A stretch of 46,074 nt of DNA from contig JBBAKL010000020.1 of assembly GCA_040403535.1 (NCBI GenBank), positions 1 to 46,074 of the forward strand, read 5' to 3'. The DNA comes from JAHEYG01 sp040403535 (lineage in GTDB: Bacteria; Bacteroidota; Bacteroidia; B-17B0; Aurantibacillaceae). The notes beneath the pieces were generated by a model, which searched no databases, was not told the DNA's origin, and worked only from the letters and a program-made list of their open reading frames with translations. Shown piece after piece: positions 8,169 through 17,559 of the stretch; position 1 is the first letter of the stretch; each line of letters starts with the position of its first letter. The position numbers were made by a program, and so were the translations under genes.

Positions 8169-10385
8169 ATGAAAATTATACGCTTCATATCCTTTTTATT
8201 GCTTCTACAGTGTTTTGCTGTAGCTCAATCTTTGATGCAAAAAAGAGCGGATGTTCTTTATGAAGATTTATCTTACTTATCAGCCGCAGAATATTATAAA
8301 GATTTATGCAAATCAGAAAATGTAACCGAAAATAATTTAAGGAAACTGGCTGATTGCTATTTTAAAATATATGATTTTAAAAACGCGGAAAGCAGTTACA
8401 AAAGATTGGTTGACAGTTATCCGAATCAAGTGAGTATTGCCGACTTGGAAGTTTATCTTCAGATTTTAAAATACAATGAGAAATATCTGGAAGCTAAAAA
8501 AGTACTTTCTCAGATTGAAAACAAAAACAATGGAAATTTAATTGTAAAAAATCACAAGAAAGCAGAAAACTATTACGCTCAACTTAAGCAAGATTCCTTT
8601 CTTTATAAGACTATTAATATAAAATCGCTTAACACAGAAAATTCTGAATTCGCACCTGTTTATATTAAAAACAAGTCTCAAATTACATTTGCTTCAAACA
8701 GACGAAATACTTCTGCTCGTAACAAAACATTTGCATGGGATGATACCTATTTTATTGATGTTTACACTTCACAGAAAAAAGACTCTGTAAATTTTGATCA
8801 AATAAAAAACTTCAATAAAGATGTAACTACTCTTTATCACGATGGTCCGATAACTTTTTCTGTTGACGAAAAGACAATTTACATTACACGTACAAATGCA
8901 TTAACAAAATCAGATGCCGGTAAAAAGTTTAATGTTATTAATCTTAAACTTTATATCATACATGTTTTGGAAAATGGCAAGCTCTCTGAACCTGAAAGTT
9001 TCCCTTATAACTCTGATGATTATAGCGTGGGTCACGCAGCCATTACAACTGATGGCAAACGTATTTACTTCGTGTCAGATATGCCTGGAGGATTTGGCAA
9101 AACAGATTTGTATTATTGTGATTTTTCAAATGGAAAATGGTCTGCACCCGAAAACCTTGGTCCTGCAATCAATTCAGAAGGAAGAGAGATGTTTCCTTAT
9201 GTATTTGAAGACGGAACCTTGTTTTTTTCATCGGACGGTAGAGCAGGATTGGGTGGATTAGATATTTATTTCACAGTGCCTGACCTTGACATGTATTATG
9301 AGCCTCAGAACCTCGGATATCCAATTAATTCGAATTCAGACGACTTTGGATTTTTGCTGAACAGTGATTTGAGATCGGGGTATTTGTCTTCTAATAGATC
9401 CGGAGGAACAGGTAAAGATGACATTTATTATTTCAATTCTAGAAATAACATTATTGGATGTACTCTAAATGGGATCGTGTTTGATGAAAGCGATAAACAT
9501 ATTATTGCTGGAGCAAAAGTTTATTTAAAAGATAAAGATGGTGTAATAATTGATTCTACAGTATCAAATAATAAAGGTGAGTATTCTTTTAATATAAAAG
9601 ATAAAAATAAACCCTATTTTTTAACAGGGATAGAGCGATCGAAATATTACGACAACACAATTCCGATTGGCAAACTTAAGGATGGAGAAAACAAACAAGA
9701 TATATGTCTTTCTCCAAAATACAAATTACTATGCACGGTATCTGATATAAAGGACGCCAAACCAATTGAGGGTGTAAAATGTACTTTAACTGATAAAATT
9801 AGTGGTGCAAAAAAAGAATACCAAAGCAATACGGACGGAAAATTCAGCGATTTACTTAAAGACAAAAAAACAGGAGATAAGATTGATTTATCGTTTAGAT
9901 TTGAAAAAGAAGGATACATAACAGTTGAGAGAACTTTTTCGTCAGTGTTAAGTGATAATACAATAATTGAATTAAATGAAAAGCTTCAGAAGCTAGAAAT
10001 TGGTGCTGACATTGCTAAGGTTATCCAGGTAAATTCCATTTATTTTGATTTAGATAAGGCAACCATCAGGCCGGACGCTGCCAAAGAATTGGATAAAATT
10101 GCAAAAGCCATGCAAGAAAATCCAACTATGGTGATTGAATTAGGTTCCCATACCGATTGCCGTTCATCTGCAGCTTATAACATGTTGCTCTCTGATAAAC
10201 GCGCTAAATCATCTGCAGCCTATATAATTTCGAAAGGCATCAGAAAAGAAAGAATTTATGGTATGGGTTACGGAGAAAGTAAACTAATTAACAAATGCGA
10301 ATGCGAAGGCAAAAAAGTTACACCTTGTACGGAAGAAGAACATCAAGTCAACCGCAGAACAGAGTTTATAATTGTAAAATACTAA
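8169..10385 (+). CDS. OmpA-family protein with TPR-like and PD40 beta-propeller regions (PorE-like)
   Basis: A 738-residue exported protein likely anchoring the secretion or adhesin complex to peptidoglycan. Residues 1-19 form a signal peptide (CFAVAQ). Residues ~20-150 are helical and TPR-like. Residues ~160-420 contain WD40/PD40-like strands such as DGKRIYFVSDMPGGFGKTDLYY and FSSDGRAGLGGLDIYF. Residues ~430-600 hold carboxypeptidase-regulatory-like beta domains. The C-terminal ~120 residues are an OmpA domain with IYFDLDKATIRPDA, ELGSHTDCR, LLSDKRAKS and VNRRTEF, which includes the Asp and Arg positions that bind diaminopimelate. This order matches the PorE-type proteins that accompany PorP/SprF genes. 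It is the last gene of the operon. Confidence 0.88.
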   Translation: MKIIRFISFLLLLQCFAVAQSLMQKRADVLYEDLSYLSAAEYYKDLCKSENVTENNLRKLADCYFKIYDFKNAESSYKRLVDSYPNQVSIADLEVYLQILKYNEKYLEAKKVLSQIENKNNGNLIVKNHKKAENYYAQLKQDSFLYKTINIKSLNTENSEFAPVYIKNKSQITFASNRRNTSARNKTFAWDDTYFIDVYTSQKKDSVNFDQIKNFNKDVTTLYHDGPITFSVDEKTIYITRTNALTKSDAGKKFNVINLKLYIIHVLENGKLSEPESFPYNSDDYSVGHAAITTDGKRIYFVSDMPGGFGKTDLYYCDFSNGKWSAPENLGPAINSEGREMFPYVFEDGTLFFSSDGRAGLGGLDIYFTVPDLDMYYEPQNLGYPINSNSDDFGFLLNSDLRSGYLSSNRSGGTGKDDIYYFNSRNNIIGCTLNGIVFDESDKHIIAGAKVYLKDKDGVIIDSTVSNNKGEYSFNIKDKNKPYFLTGIERSKYYDNTIPIGKLKDGENKQDICLSPKYKLLCTVSDIKDAKPIEGVKCTLTDKISGAKKEYQSNTDGKFSDLLKDKKTGDKIDLSFRFEKEGYITVERTFSSVLSDNTIIELNEKLQKLEIGADIAKVIQVNSIYFDLDKATIRPDAAKELDKIAKAMQENPTMVIELGSHTDCRSSAAYNMLLSDKRAKSSAAYIISKGIRKERIYGMGYGESKLINKCECEGKKVTPCTEEEHQVNRRTEFIIVKY

Positions 10386-10541
10386 GTGTCTTCGCAGGGT
10401 TTCTAAATATAAATATCTTATTGCATATATTTAAGAACGATAAAACCAGCTTTAGCTACAAACGATACAAATAGTTTATTCTATTGATCAACTTATCTAA
10501 GTAAAAAATTATAATACCATGTTTATGTTTTTTACTATTGA
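10386..10541. other. Intergenic gap, no gene seen
   Basis: 156 AT-rich bases between the convergent OmpA-like and M28 peptidase genes. No ORF with coding character and no clear intrinsic hairpin was found. Confidence 0.6.
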
Positions 10542-11450
10542 TTACTTGGTTGCTGCTAAAATGTTGTGGAGAACAAATTGCTGGATGACATATATCCCAG
10601 GATAATTAATTTCAGAAGCATCATCAGTTGGTTTATGGTAATCGTTATGTAATCCGGTTGTAATTGAAATGCCCGCAATTTGATGTTCCACGTACCATTT
10701 ACAATCCGTAACAAAAATTTTACCGGTTTCATTGGTGTATACCTCTAAGCCATTTTCGGAAGTGCTGATTCTTTTTTGCATAGCAGTGTCTACTTTTTGA
10801 AATCCATAAACATTAAGAACCGGATGATCGTTATTTAAACGGCCTACCATATCAAAGTTAAGCACCAGCTTAATAGGTGGCACTTTGGTTTTTATATAAT
10901 TATAAAATGCTTTAGAACCATGCAAACCAAATTCATGTGCTGAATAAGAAACAAAAACATAATTGTATTTTTTATTTTTCCATTGATTGAGGTTTTTAGC
11001 AAGGCCAAGCATTAATGCAACACCTGATGCATTATCGTCTGCCCCATTATGTATTTTGTTTTTTGTGCTTCGTGCTAATGATAAATGGCCTCCTAATCCT
11101 ATATGGTCATAATGTGCGCTTATTAGAATAGTACTATCTGCATGTTGGTTCACAAAGCAATAAATATTGGTGGCTGTTTTTTCAGCAACAGTGTCATTTT
11201 CTTTATAAATAAAAATTTGTGTTTGAGGTTTAAATTGCTTTAACTTTTTAAATTCATTAATAACGATGTTTGCTGCTTTTTTCTCATAAACAGTAGAAGC
11301 TTCTCTGCCATTTAAACTATCATCGGCGAGTGAATAAACTATTTGTTTGTAGTAAGAGATAAATGCCGCTGAATCGGATTGTGAAAAAATCTGCTGCATA
11401 CTTAAACAGGTAAACAGAACCAAAAATAAATATGTCGCTTTTCTATCCAA
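10542..11450 (-). CDS. M28-family metallopeptidase, exported, with His at the usual general-base position
   Basis: A 302-residue zinc aminopeptidase-like protein with a signal peptide ending near QQIFSQ (~residue 24). M28 motifs are present: HYDH (His113, Asp115), NGADDNASG (135-143), FDMVG (Asp200) and HNDYHKPTDD (His268/His272). In the motif that is normally EE, with the first Glu as catalytic base and the second as zinc ligand, the sequence is SAHEFGLHGS: the ligand Glu183 is kept but residue 182 is His. It may be a variant or impaired enzyme. No ATG precedes the signal peptide; TTG 11450 is the likely start, placed 28 bases after the terminator hairpin of the collagen-like gene. Confidence 0.83.
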   Translation of the reverse strand: MDRKATYLFLVLFTCLSMQQIFSQSDSAAFISYYKQIVYSLADDSLNGREASTVYEKKAANIVINEFKKLKQFKPQTQIFIYKENDTVAEKTATNIYCFVNQHADSTILISAHYDHIGLGGHLSLARSTKNKIHNGADDNASGVALMLGLAKNLNQWKNKKYNYVFVSYSAHEFGLHGSKAFYNYIKTKVPPIKLVLNFDMVGRLNNDHPVLNVYGFQKVDTAMQKRISTSENGLEVYTNETGKIFVTDCKWYVEHQIAGISITTGLHNDYHKPTDDASEINYPGIYVIQQFVLHNILAATK

Positions 11451-11478
11451 ATTACTAAATAAATTTACTAAAAAAACA

Positions 11479-11510
11479 AAATAGGTTTCACTAAACAGTG
11501 AAACCTATTT
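11479..11510 (-). terminator. Rho-independent terminator after the collagen-like gene
   Basis: Perfect 14-bp inverted repeat (AAATAGGTTTCACT at 11479-11492 and its complement at 11497-11510) with a 4-base loop. Read on the minus strand it is followed by a T-rich run. It lies 22 bases after the stop of the collagen-like gene and just before the TTG start of the M28 peptidase. Confidence 0.85.
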
Positions 11511-11532
11511 AACACAAACAACAAACTACTAA

Positions 11533-13683
11533 CTATCTCTCTTGCGACATCATCATTTTTTGTTCGCGTGAAGGATTTAATACAGAAGGATAGTTTTTAT
11601 TCATCTGTAAAGATGAACCATCCCACCACATGCCTTCTCCACTTTGTGATCTGTTAGCATCATTAAATAAAACCTTGTCTAACGAACGGTCGAATGACTT
11701 AGTTTTAATAAACGCAGGTACTTCCGTTGAATTAGCATCTACACGATTACCAACTGCAATCCAAGATACTTCAACATTAGATGAACCTCCGTTCAATTCT
11801 TTTACTATAAATCCATTTTTTGAAACAGAAACAATAAATACACCATTACATTCACCCATTGCTGAAACCGTAATTACAGGATTTTCTCCTAACAATTTTG
11901 AATAGTTTTGATCAAATTCAATAGTTGCTGTTCCATTCATTAATTGGGTTTTCCCTTTTTTGTATACAATTGCTTCACTTGAAGTAGCTGCATATGCCGG
12001 TACCATTTCTTCACCTGATGCAACTAACTCTACATTTTTACCTGATGTATAAACATCACCTAAATTATATGTTGCAAATAAATCACCAGAATTAACATGT
12101 CCGATTACGGTACCACGCGACATTGTTCCAATCATACCGAAGAAACCTCCACCAACACCACCATCTAACGAATTAGGTGCTAAACCTGCTCCACTTGTAT
12201 AAGCTGAACTTCCATATACACCATAAGTTAATGAAGCACTGCTTTTGTATCCTAACGATCCCCAATATGTGCCGCTTATTTCTGCACCGAAACTTCCGCC
12301 GCAACGGGTATAATCGTTATAATTCCATCCTCCTGAACCAAATGTGTAAAGATCTCCCCAAAAATTATAACCTGCATTACCAGAGTTAGAAGCTGCTAAT
12401 GAATAGGCTGTTCCGTTATTTTGCGAATCACGAGTTCTGTAGCCTAAAACGGAATGTTGACCATCGCCATTTGCCGTTAGCTGCTGACGGTAAGCATATA
12501 ATTGATAAAGTACAGACGGAGTGATATTAATAGCCATACTTGTACCATTGTCTTGTAATAATGAATTACCAATAACAGAACCAGCGGTTGTCCACTTTGT
12601 TAAATAATTATTGGTTCCTGTTCCTGTTATTCCGGTTGGTATTGTACTGGCACTAATAACCCCCAAGTTATCGGTTGTTAAATAACGAGTACCTGAACCA
12701 CCTAATCCGGTAATCACTGCGCTTGAAGTTTGAACAGTTCCTAATACACCTAATTTATTTGTTGTGTAATCCCAGGTGAAGTTAGCATTTCCGGCAGCTG
12801 CACCTGTATTGTTATAAATTACCTGTTTGTCAGAACCAGCAACTGGACCGGCAGGACCTGTTGCTCCGGTTGCACCTGTAGGACCGGCAGGGCCTGTTGC
12901 CCCGATTGGACCAGTAGGGCCAGTTGGACCGGCAGGACCTGTTGCACCAACAGAACCGGTTGGACCGGCAGGACCAATTAAACTATTTCCTGTTGCGTTC
13001 CATGTACCAGCATTATTAATGTAAGTTAAACCGGTTGTTAAATCTACATATGAATCTCCATTTACGCCTAAAGTTGAAGTAGGCACACCGTTACCACTTA
13101 AAAACGATAATCCGTTTGTACCATTGGTTCCATTTGTTCCATTGGCACCTGCGGGGCCGGTTGCACCAGTAGCTCCGGTTGGACCGGCAGGACCGGCAGG
13201 ACCTGTAGCACCTGTAGGACCAGCAGGACCTGTTGCACCAACTGGGCCGGCAGGACCCATTGGTCCGGTAGGGCCGGGCGTGCCTGATGCATTAGAATAT
13301 AATGCGTAAGGAACGCTGATTAATTCTGACGTACCAATTATTGAATAACTAGTTCCGCCAGTTGGGTCAACCTCGTTCTTAATATAGTATGAACCGCTGC
13401 CCCAATTTATTGCAGATAGCGTACCTGATACCACTGTACCATTACCGATTTGTATGGATACTAAACCATTAATATTAGTAGAAGCAGTATGCGTTTCTGA
13501 ATAAACAACCGGTCCGCTTGATGAACCTTGCAAAATGCTAATTCGCAAACCAACAGGTGAACTAGCAACTAAGTTATTTGAAGCATTTCTGATTACAGAT
13601 TGATAGCTCATTTTTTGCGGAGCCTGAGCCAGTGCTATTCCCATTGAAAAAGCCAAGGCTATTGTAAATAATATTTTTTTCAT
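11533..13683 (-). CDS. Exported collagen-like (Gly-X-Y) repeat protein
   Basis: A 716-residue secreted protein. Residues 1-19 form a signal peptide (FSMGIALAQ). Residues ~20-130 form an N-terminal beta domain starting QKMSYQSVIRNASNNLV, a Bacteroidota-typical opening. Two collagen-like blocks of G-P/A-T-G triplets follow, at roughly residues 133-190 and 237-283, separated by a short domain. Residues ~290-716 resemble structural or fibre-type beta domains, including VYKKGKTQLMNGTATIEF, similar to the tail of phage-like fibre proteins. No CHU_C or Por-type sorting domain is visible at the C-terminus, so how it leaves the periplasm is unclear. It starts 4 bases downstream of the small T9SS cargo gene on the same strand. 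Confidence 0.82.
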   Translation of the reverse strand: MKKILFTIALAFSMGIALAQAPQKMSYQSVIRNASNNLVASSPVGLRISILQGSSSGPVVYSETHTASTNINGLVSIQIGNGTVVSGTLSAINWGSGSYYIKNEVDPTGGTSYSIIGTSELISVPYALYSNASGTPGPTGPMGPAGPVGATGPAGPTGATGPAGPAGPTGATGATGPAGANGTNGTNGTNGLSFLSGNGVPTSTLGVNGDSYVDLTTGLTYINNAGTWNATGNSLIGPAGPTGSVGATGPAGPTGPTGPIGATGPAGPTGATGATGPAGPVAGSDKQVIYNNTGAAAGNANFTWDYTTNKLGVLGTVQTSSAVITGLGGSGTRYLTTDNLGVISASTIPTGITGTGTNNYLTKWTTAGSVIGNSLLQDNGTSMAINITPSVLYQLYAYRQQLTANGDGQHSVLGYRTRDSQNNGTAYSLAASNSGNAGYNFWGDLYTFGSGGWNYNDYTRCGGSFGAEISGTYWGSLGYKSSASLTYGVYGSSAYTSGAGLAPNSLDGGVGGGFFGMIGTMSRGTVIGHVNSGDLFATYNLGDVYTSGKNVELVASGEEMVPAYAATSSEAIVYKKGKTQLMNGTATIEFDQNYSKLLGENPVITVSAMGECNGVFIVSVSKNGFIVKELNGGSSNVEVSWIAVGNRVDANSTEVPAFIKTKSFDRSLDKVLFNDANRSQSGEGMWWDGSSLQMNKNYPSVLNPSREQKMMMSQER

Positions 13684-13687
13684 AAAA

Positions 13688-14173
13688 TTAGTTTTTAATG
13701 ATTTTAAATTCTTTTACGTTTTTGTTATCTATTAATACTTGCAGGAAATAGGTTCCGGAAGCATAATCGCCGAGCATAATTTCAGTTCTTGGGCTTTCAA
13801 TTTCCTTTGAGGCAATTACTTTCCCAAGTACATCAATCAATTTATATTGCGCATTATTTACTTTCACAAAATCGAGCGTTAAATAAACACTCCCTGAAGT
13901 TGGAATTGGAAATAATGCCATTTGTAAATCAATTTGATGATTTTCAAATCCTGAAACTACGCTTAACTCGTAAGGCTGTTGAACGCCCTCTGCAGAAGAA
14001 AATCCGCCGCCCGAATTAGTAACATAGTTAACCTGGCCAATGGTATAACTAAAATTACCTGAACTCGCACTCGCATCTCCTCCTGCTGAGACCACAGCCT
14101 CTTGCGCTTTACCCCGAATACTTAATCCAAGTAAGGGTATTGCAAGAAATAAAAGTGGTTTGTTTTTTTTCAT
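13688..14173 (-). CDS. Small T9SS type A sorting domain protein
   Basis: A 161-residue protein with an N-terminal signal peptide (KNKPLLFLAIPLLGLSI to GKAQ). It has a short central segment with SYTIGQVNYVTNSGGG and VQQPYELS, a motif set common in Bacteroidota surface proteins. The C-terminal ~75 residues (LFPIPTSGSVYLTL, YKLIDVLGKVI, SGTYFLQV) match the Por-type secretion C-terminal domain. There is little mature sequence between signal and sorting tail, so it may be a surface anchor or accessory of the collagen-like protein 4 bases downstream. The frame opens at 14215, but the ATG at 14173 is preferred because it puts the signal peptide at the N-terminus. Confidence 0.8.
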   Translation of the reverse strand: MKKNKPLLFLAIPLLGLSIRGKAQEAVVSAGGDASASSGNFSYTIGQVNYVTNSGGGFSSAEGVQQPYELSVVSGFENHQIDLQMALFPIPTSGSVYLTLDFVKVNNAQYKLIDVLGKVIASKEIESPRTEIMLGDYASGTYFLQVLIDNKNVKEFKIIKN

Positions 14174-14512
14174 GTTTTCGCAATTTTTAAGGTTAATACT
14201 TTTTTGTTTGGTCAAAGATTCGCCTTCAAATGCTTAAATAAAATGTCTGTTCAACACAAACCATACACATGTAAGATTTTAATCTGTTTTGCAACTACTC
14301 ACTTGTTTAGATAGAATCGGGTCTGATTTTTTGACTGATTTTATAAAAATCTGAGGATCAAGGCCGAAACTCTCTTCTTTTTTTACTTTTTTAATCGCTA
14401 CTAACCAAAAAAAAACCTATTTTTGCTATCCGGTTTAAAAATCGTAATAAGCCATTTAATCCTCCACTAAAGAAGGGTTGGCTGAGCAATAAAGCTCATT
14501 AAAAATTAAAAA
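14174..14512. other. Intergenic region before tRNA-Cys, no gene seen
   Basis: About 340 bases between the divergent small T9SS gene and tRNA-Cys. It should hold promoters for both. No coding ORF or clear TAnnTTTG pair was identified by eye. Confidence 0.6.
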
Positions 14513-14583
14513 GGTCCTGTGGCCGAGTGGCTAGGCAGAGCTCTGCAAAAGCTTGTACAGCGGTTCGAATCCGCTCGGGACCT
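14513..14583 (+). tRNA. tRNA-Cys (GCA)
   Basis: This 71-nt sequence folds as a cloverleaf. The acceptor stem is GGTCCTG with CGGGACC. The anticodon stem is GAGCT/AGCTT with loop CTGCAAA, so the anticodon is GCA. The T arm is AGCGG-TTCGAAT-CCGCT. The discriminator base is T, the identity element expected for cysteine. CCA is not encoded. The last 16 bases plus the following C are repeated exactly at 22094-22110, marking this gene as the probable integration target of the downstream island. Confidence 0.93.
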
Positions 14584-14584
14584 C
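14568..14584 (+). repeat. Candidate att site (left), 3' end of tRNA-Cys
   Basis: AATCCGCTCGGGACCTC, covering half of the T arm, the acceptor 3' strand and the discriminator base, is repeated exactly at 22094-22110 in the same orientation. Flanking bases differ on both sides, so the identity is exactly 17 bp. This is the usual footprint of a tyrosine-recombinase att core in a tRNA gene. Confidence 0.75.
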
Positions 14585-14622
14585 AAAAAACCCTCTAAAT
14601 CATTTGATTTTAGAGGGTTTTT
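14585..14622 (+). terminator. Rho-independent terminator after tRNA-Cys
   Basis: The arms AAAAACCCTCTAAA and TTTAGAGGGTTTTT flank a ~9-base loop, followed by T-rich sequence. It begins right after the tRNA 3' end, so if the island call is right it was brought in by the insertion. Only ~16 bases separate it from the start of the sensor kinase. Confidence 0.85.
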
Positions 14623-14637
14623 ATTTAGTCTTAAACT

Positions 14638-17559
14638 GTGCATGTGTTGAAAAATTATTATTTATATTACGTCATACTGCTAACTATTACTAGGCTTGTC
14701 CAAGCCCAAAACCCAGTATATTTTCAAACAACAATCGAAGATGGACTGCCAAGCAATGAGGTATATAGCATTATTCAAGATGAAAAAGGCTTTATTTGGA
14801 TTGGCTGCGATGCTGGAATTTATAAATACAATAGTGTCAAATTTCAATCTTTTAAAAATAAAGCACAAAAAACAAAAGCTTTAACAGGGTTAACTTTATC
14901 GAAATCTGGAAAAATTTATGCTTTTAGCTTTAACGGGCAAATCTTTTATGTAGAAAATGATTCGCTAAAACCAATAACGAATTGGGAAGGCAAAATTTCA
15001 AATATTGTTTGCGACAACAATTATAATTTATGGGTTTGTGGCGACAATGGTATTAGTGTATATAATGAAGAAACACAACAATGGACAAATTATTCTGATT
15101 TTGATTTAGATCATAAAAAATACCAATATACATTTACGCACAGTTGCAAGTTAAAAAAAGATAATACAATCTCCTTTATTTCTCCAAATGGTATCACAAC
15201 TATAAATAAGCAAAAACAAACATTAATACCATTTGATTTTTTAAAACCTAAACTATCTGGTGAATTTATTTTAGAAAGTAAAAACGAAAATACTTGGTTA
15301 ATTAGTGTAACAGATGGGTTATGCTTCAAATTAATAAATAATAAATTTCAACCGTACGAATCATCATTTTTAAAAAAAGCGTTGAGCAATTCAAAGGTTA
15401 CTAACGTAAAATTACTCCAAGATGGTAATTTATGGATTTGTACATATTCTGGTATCATTTGCTATAATCCAAATTTAGATACAGGTCAAGTATTTTATTC
15501 AAACATGGCATTTTCGGATGTGATTTATGATGATGAACAAAATTATTGGATGACTACCTTACATGATGGTATTTTAAGATTAGCAGATATCAATTCTAAA
15601 ACATGGAATACAAGTTCTGGAAATTTAACTTCCAATAAAATTTTAAAAACCGACCAACACTTTCCATATATTTATTTTTCAACCTTAGGTGGACAAGTAG
15701 GTAGCATTAATCTAACGACAGAAAAAATTGAAACATACTCTTTAGAAGTAAAATCTAATATTCAAAATATAACCTACTGTGAAAGTGATAAGAAACTATA
15801 TTTTAATGCACAAAACACCTTATATTTCTTAGAAAAGAATGCCATAAAAAAAATCGAAAATAAATTTCCTCCCATTAAAGATTTTTTAAAGACAAATAAT
15901 GAATACATCATTGCCACTTCAAGAGGAGCATATGTTTACAAAAACATTAACGATAAATACGCAAGCGATACCTTAACAACACATTGGGCAAGGGGAATAG
16001 CTATAAATTCATCGCAAGAAATATTATGGATTGCTACTAACGAAGGATTAGAAATCTACACGAAGAAACAAAATAAGTGGCACTCCAGTCATTTGAATTT
16101 AATAAAAAAGCAAGTCTTATCCATAACGTACGACGAACAACATACTTTGTACGCTGTAACTTTTGATGGAGAAATATATAAAATTGATAAAAAAAACATT
16201 GTCACTTTACTTCAGCATTTACCCAATGACATCCAAGCCAATCAGATAAAAAAATATAAAAATCAATTGTTAATCGCAACCAATTTCGGATTATGGAAAC
16301 TGAATTTAAAAACTAACAACTGGGAAGTGATAGATAAGCTGAAAGGCTTGTGTTCAAACGAAGTTCTGTCGTTAAGTGTCATTAGCAATAATATTTGGAT
16401 TGCTACACCTAATGGACTTCAAATGATTCCTGTTCATCTTCAAAAAGAAATAAAACGAGCCACTATTTATTTGAAAGAAATATCTATTGACGGAGAAAAA
16501 ACAGATAAAAACAATTCTTTACAAATAAATTATAATCAAGCATTAAGAATTAAAATAGAAACCAATGCATACAGTTCTAATCGAAATTTTAAATATGCTT
16601 ATCGCTTTTCAAATACTGATACAAGTTGGATAATCTTACCTTCCAGCATTGAGCACATTCAAATTCCATCCATCCCAAACGGTGATTTTAAAATAGAAAT
16701 AAAAGTTATTGATTATTTGTCTCGGGATTCAAATAATAAAATTATCATCAAAGGCTATGTTTGTCCTCCATTTTGGCAGCGATGGTGGTTTTATGTTTTA
16801 ATTTCTTTATTAGGTTTAAGTATCGCTTTTGTATTTTTAAAATACCGAATTAAGCTATTACAAACTAAACAAATTGCAGAACTTAAACGCATTCAATTAG
16901 AAAACGATCTAAGATTTTCTCAAGAAACAGCTTTAAAAGCGCAAATGAATCCGCACTTTTTATTTAATGTATTAAATTCAATTAAAGGGTATATTTATGA
17001 AAATGATAAAAAAAATGCGACATTTTATTTGTCAAGTTTTTCTGATTTAGTTCGAAAAATTTTAAATCACAGTTCTTCATCTGAAATCAAGTTAGAAGAG
17101 GAAATAGATATTTTAAAATTATATATCGAACTAGAAGCCATGTTAATACAAGATGATTTTAAATACAATCTTGTGATAGAAGAAGATCTTGATGTGTCAC
17201 ATATTAAGATACCAGCCTTATTAATTCAACCTTATGTAGAAAATGCTTTTAAACATGGGCTAAGGCATAAAACCGGAAAAAAAGAGTTAAATATTCATTT
17301 TGCATTACAATCAAACAAAAATTATTTAGTGATTTCGATTACAGATAATGGCATTGGAAGAGATGCTTCTAGTCGATTAAACGCACAACATAACACTACT
17401 CATAGATCATTTGCAACAGACGCTACTTCAAAAAGAATTGCATTACTTAACTCGCATCACAAAGAGGTTGTGAATGTGAATATTATTGATCATATTTATA
17501 AAGATAACTTACCATTAGGAACAACTGTTGTATTAACAATATCTCTAAATGACAAATAA
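14638..17559 (+). CDS. LytS-type sensor histidine kinase with beta-propeller sensor
   Basis: A 973-residue membrane sensor kinase. A signal peptide ends near VQAQ (~residue 24). Residues ~25-620 carry two-component-regulator propeller repeats (GLPSNEVYSIIQDEKGFIWIG; GNLWICTYSGI). A Y_Y_Y-like domain (~640-710) precedes one membrane helix (WWFYVLISLLGLSIAFVFL, ~721-740). The kinase core is of the His_kinase type: phospho-acceptor His773 in QMNPHFLFNVLNSIKGYI and an ATPase N-box QPYVENAFKHGL. The propeller probably reads an extracellular ligand, possibly a glycan by analogy with hybrid two-component systems. There is no in-frame ATG: GTG 14638, GTG 14644 or TTG 14647 must start it. It overlaps the regulator gene by 11 bases. 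Confidence 0.88.
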   Translation: MHVLKNYYLYYVILLTITRLVQAQNPVYFQTTIEDGLPSNEVYSIIQDEKGFIWIGCDAGIYKYNSVKFQSFKNKAQKTKALTGLTLSKSGKIYAFSFNGQIFYVENDSLKPITNWEGKISNIVCDNNYNLWVCGDNGISVYNEETQQWTNYSDFDLDHKKYQYTFTHSCKLKKDNTISFISPNGITTINKQKQTLIPFDFLKPKLSGEFILESKNENTWLISVTDGLCFKLINNKFQPYESSFLKKALSNSKVTNVKLLQDGNLWICTYSGIICYNPNLDTGQVFYSNMAFSDVIYDDEQNYWMTTLHDGILRLADINSKTWNTSSGNLTSNKILKTDQHFPYIYFSTLGGQVGSINLTTEKIETYSLEVKSNIQNITYCESDKKLYFNAQNTLYFLEKNAIKKIENKFPPIKDFLKTNNEYIIATSRGAYVYKNINDKYASDTLTTHWARGIAINSSQEILWIATNEGLEIYTKKQNKWHSSHLNLIKKQVLSITYDEQHTLYAVTFDGEIYKIDKKNIVTLLQHLPNDIQANQIKKYKNQLLIATNFGLWKLNLKTNNWEVIDKLKGLCSNEVLSLSVISNNIWIATPNGLQMIPVHLQKEIKRATIYLKEISIDGEKTDKNNSLQINYNQALRIKIETNAYSSNRNFKYAYRFSNTDTSWIILPSSIEHIQIPSIPNGDFKIEIKVIDYLSRDSNNKIIIKGYVCPPFWQRWWFYVLISLLGLSIAFVFLKYRIKLLQTKQIAELKRIQLENDLRFSQETALKAQMNPHFLFNVLNSIKGYIYENDKKNATFYLSSFSDLVRKILNHSSSSEIKLEEEIDILKLYIELEAMLIQDDFKYNLVIEEDLDVSHIKIPALLIQPYVENAFKHGLRHKTGKKELNIHFALQSNKNYLVISITDNGIGRDASSRLNAQHNTTHRSFATDATSKRIALLNSHHKEVVNVNIIDHIYKDNLPLGTTVVLTISLNDK

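Noticed and set aside
12827..13309. Plus-strand ORFs rich in Gly/Pro/Ala opposite the collagen-like gene
   Set aside because: They are the antisense of the Gly-X-Y codons, whose composition keeps other frames open; no signal or start context supports them.
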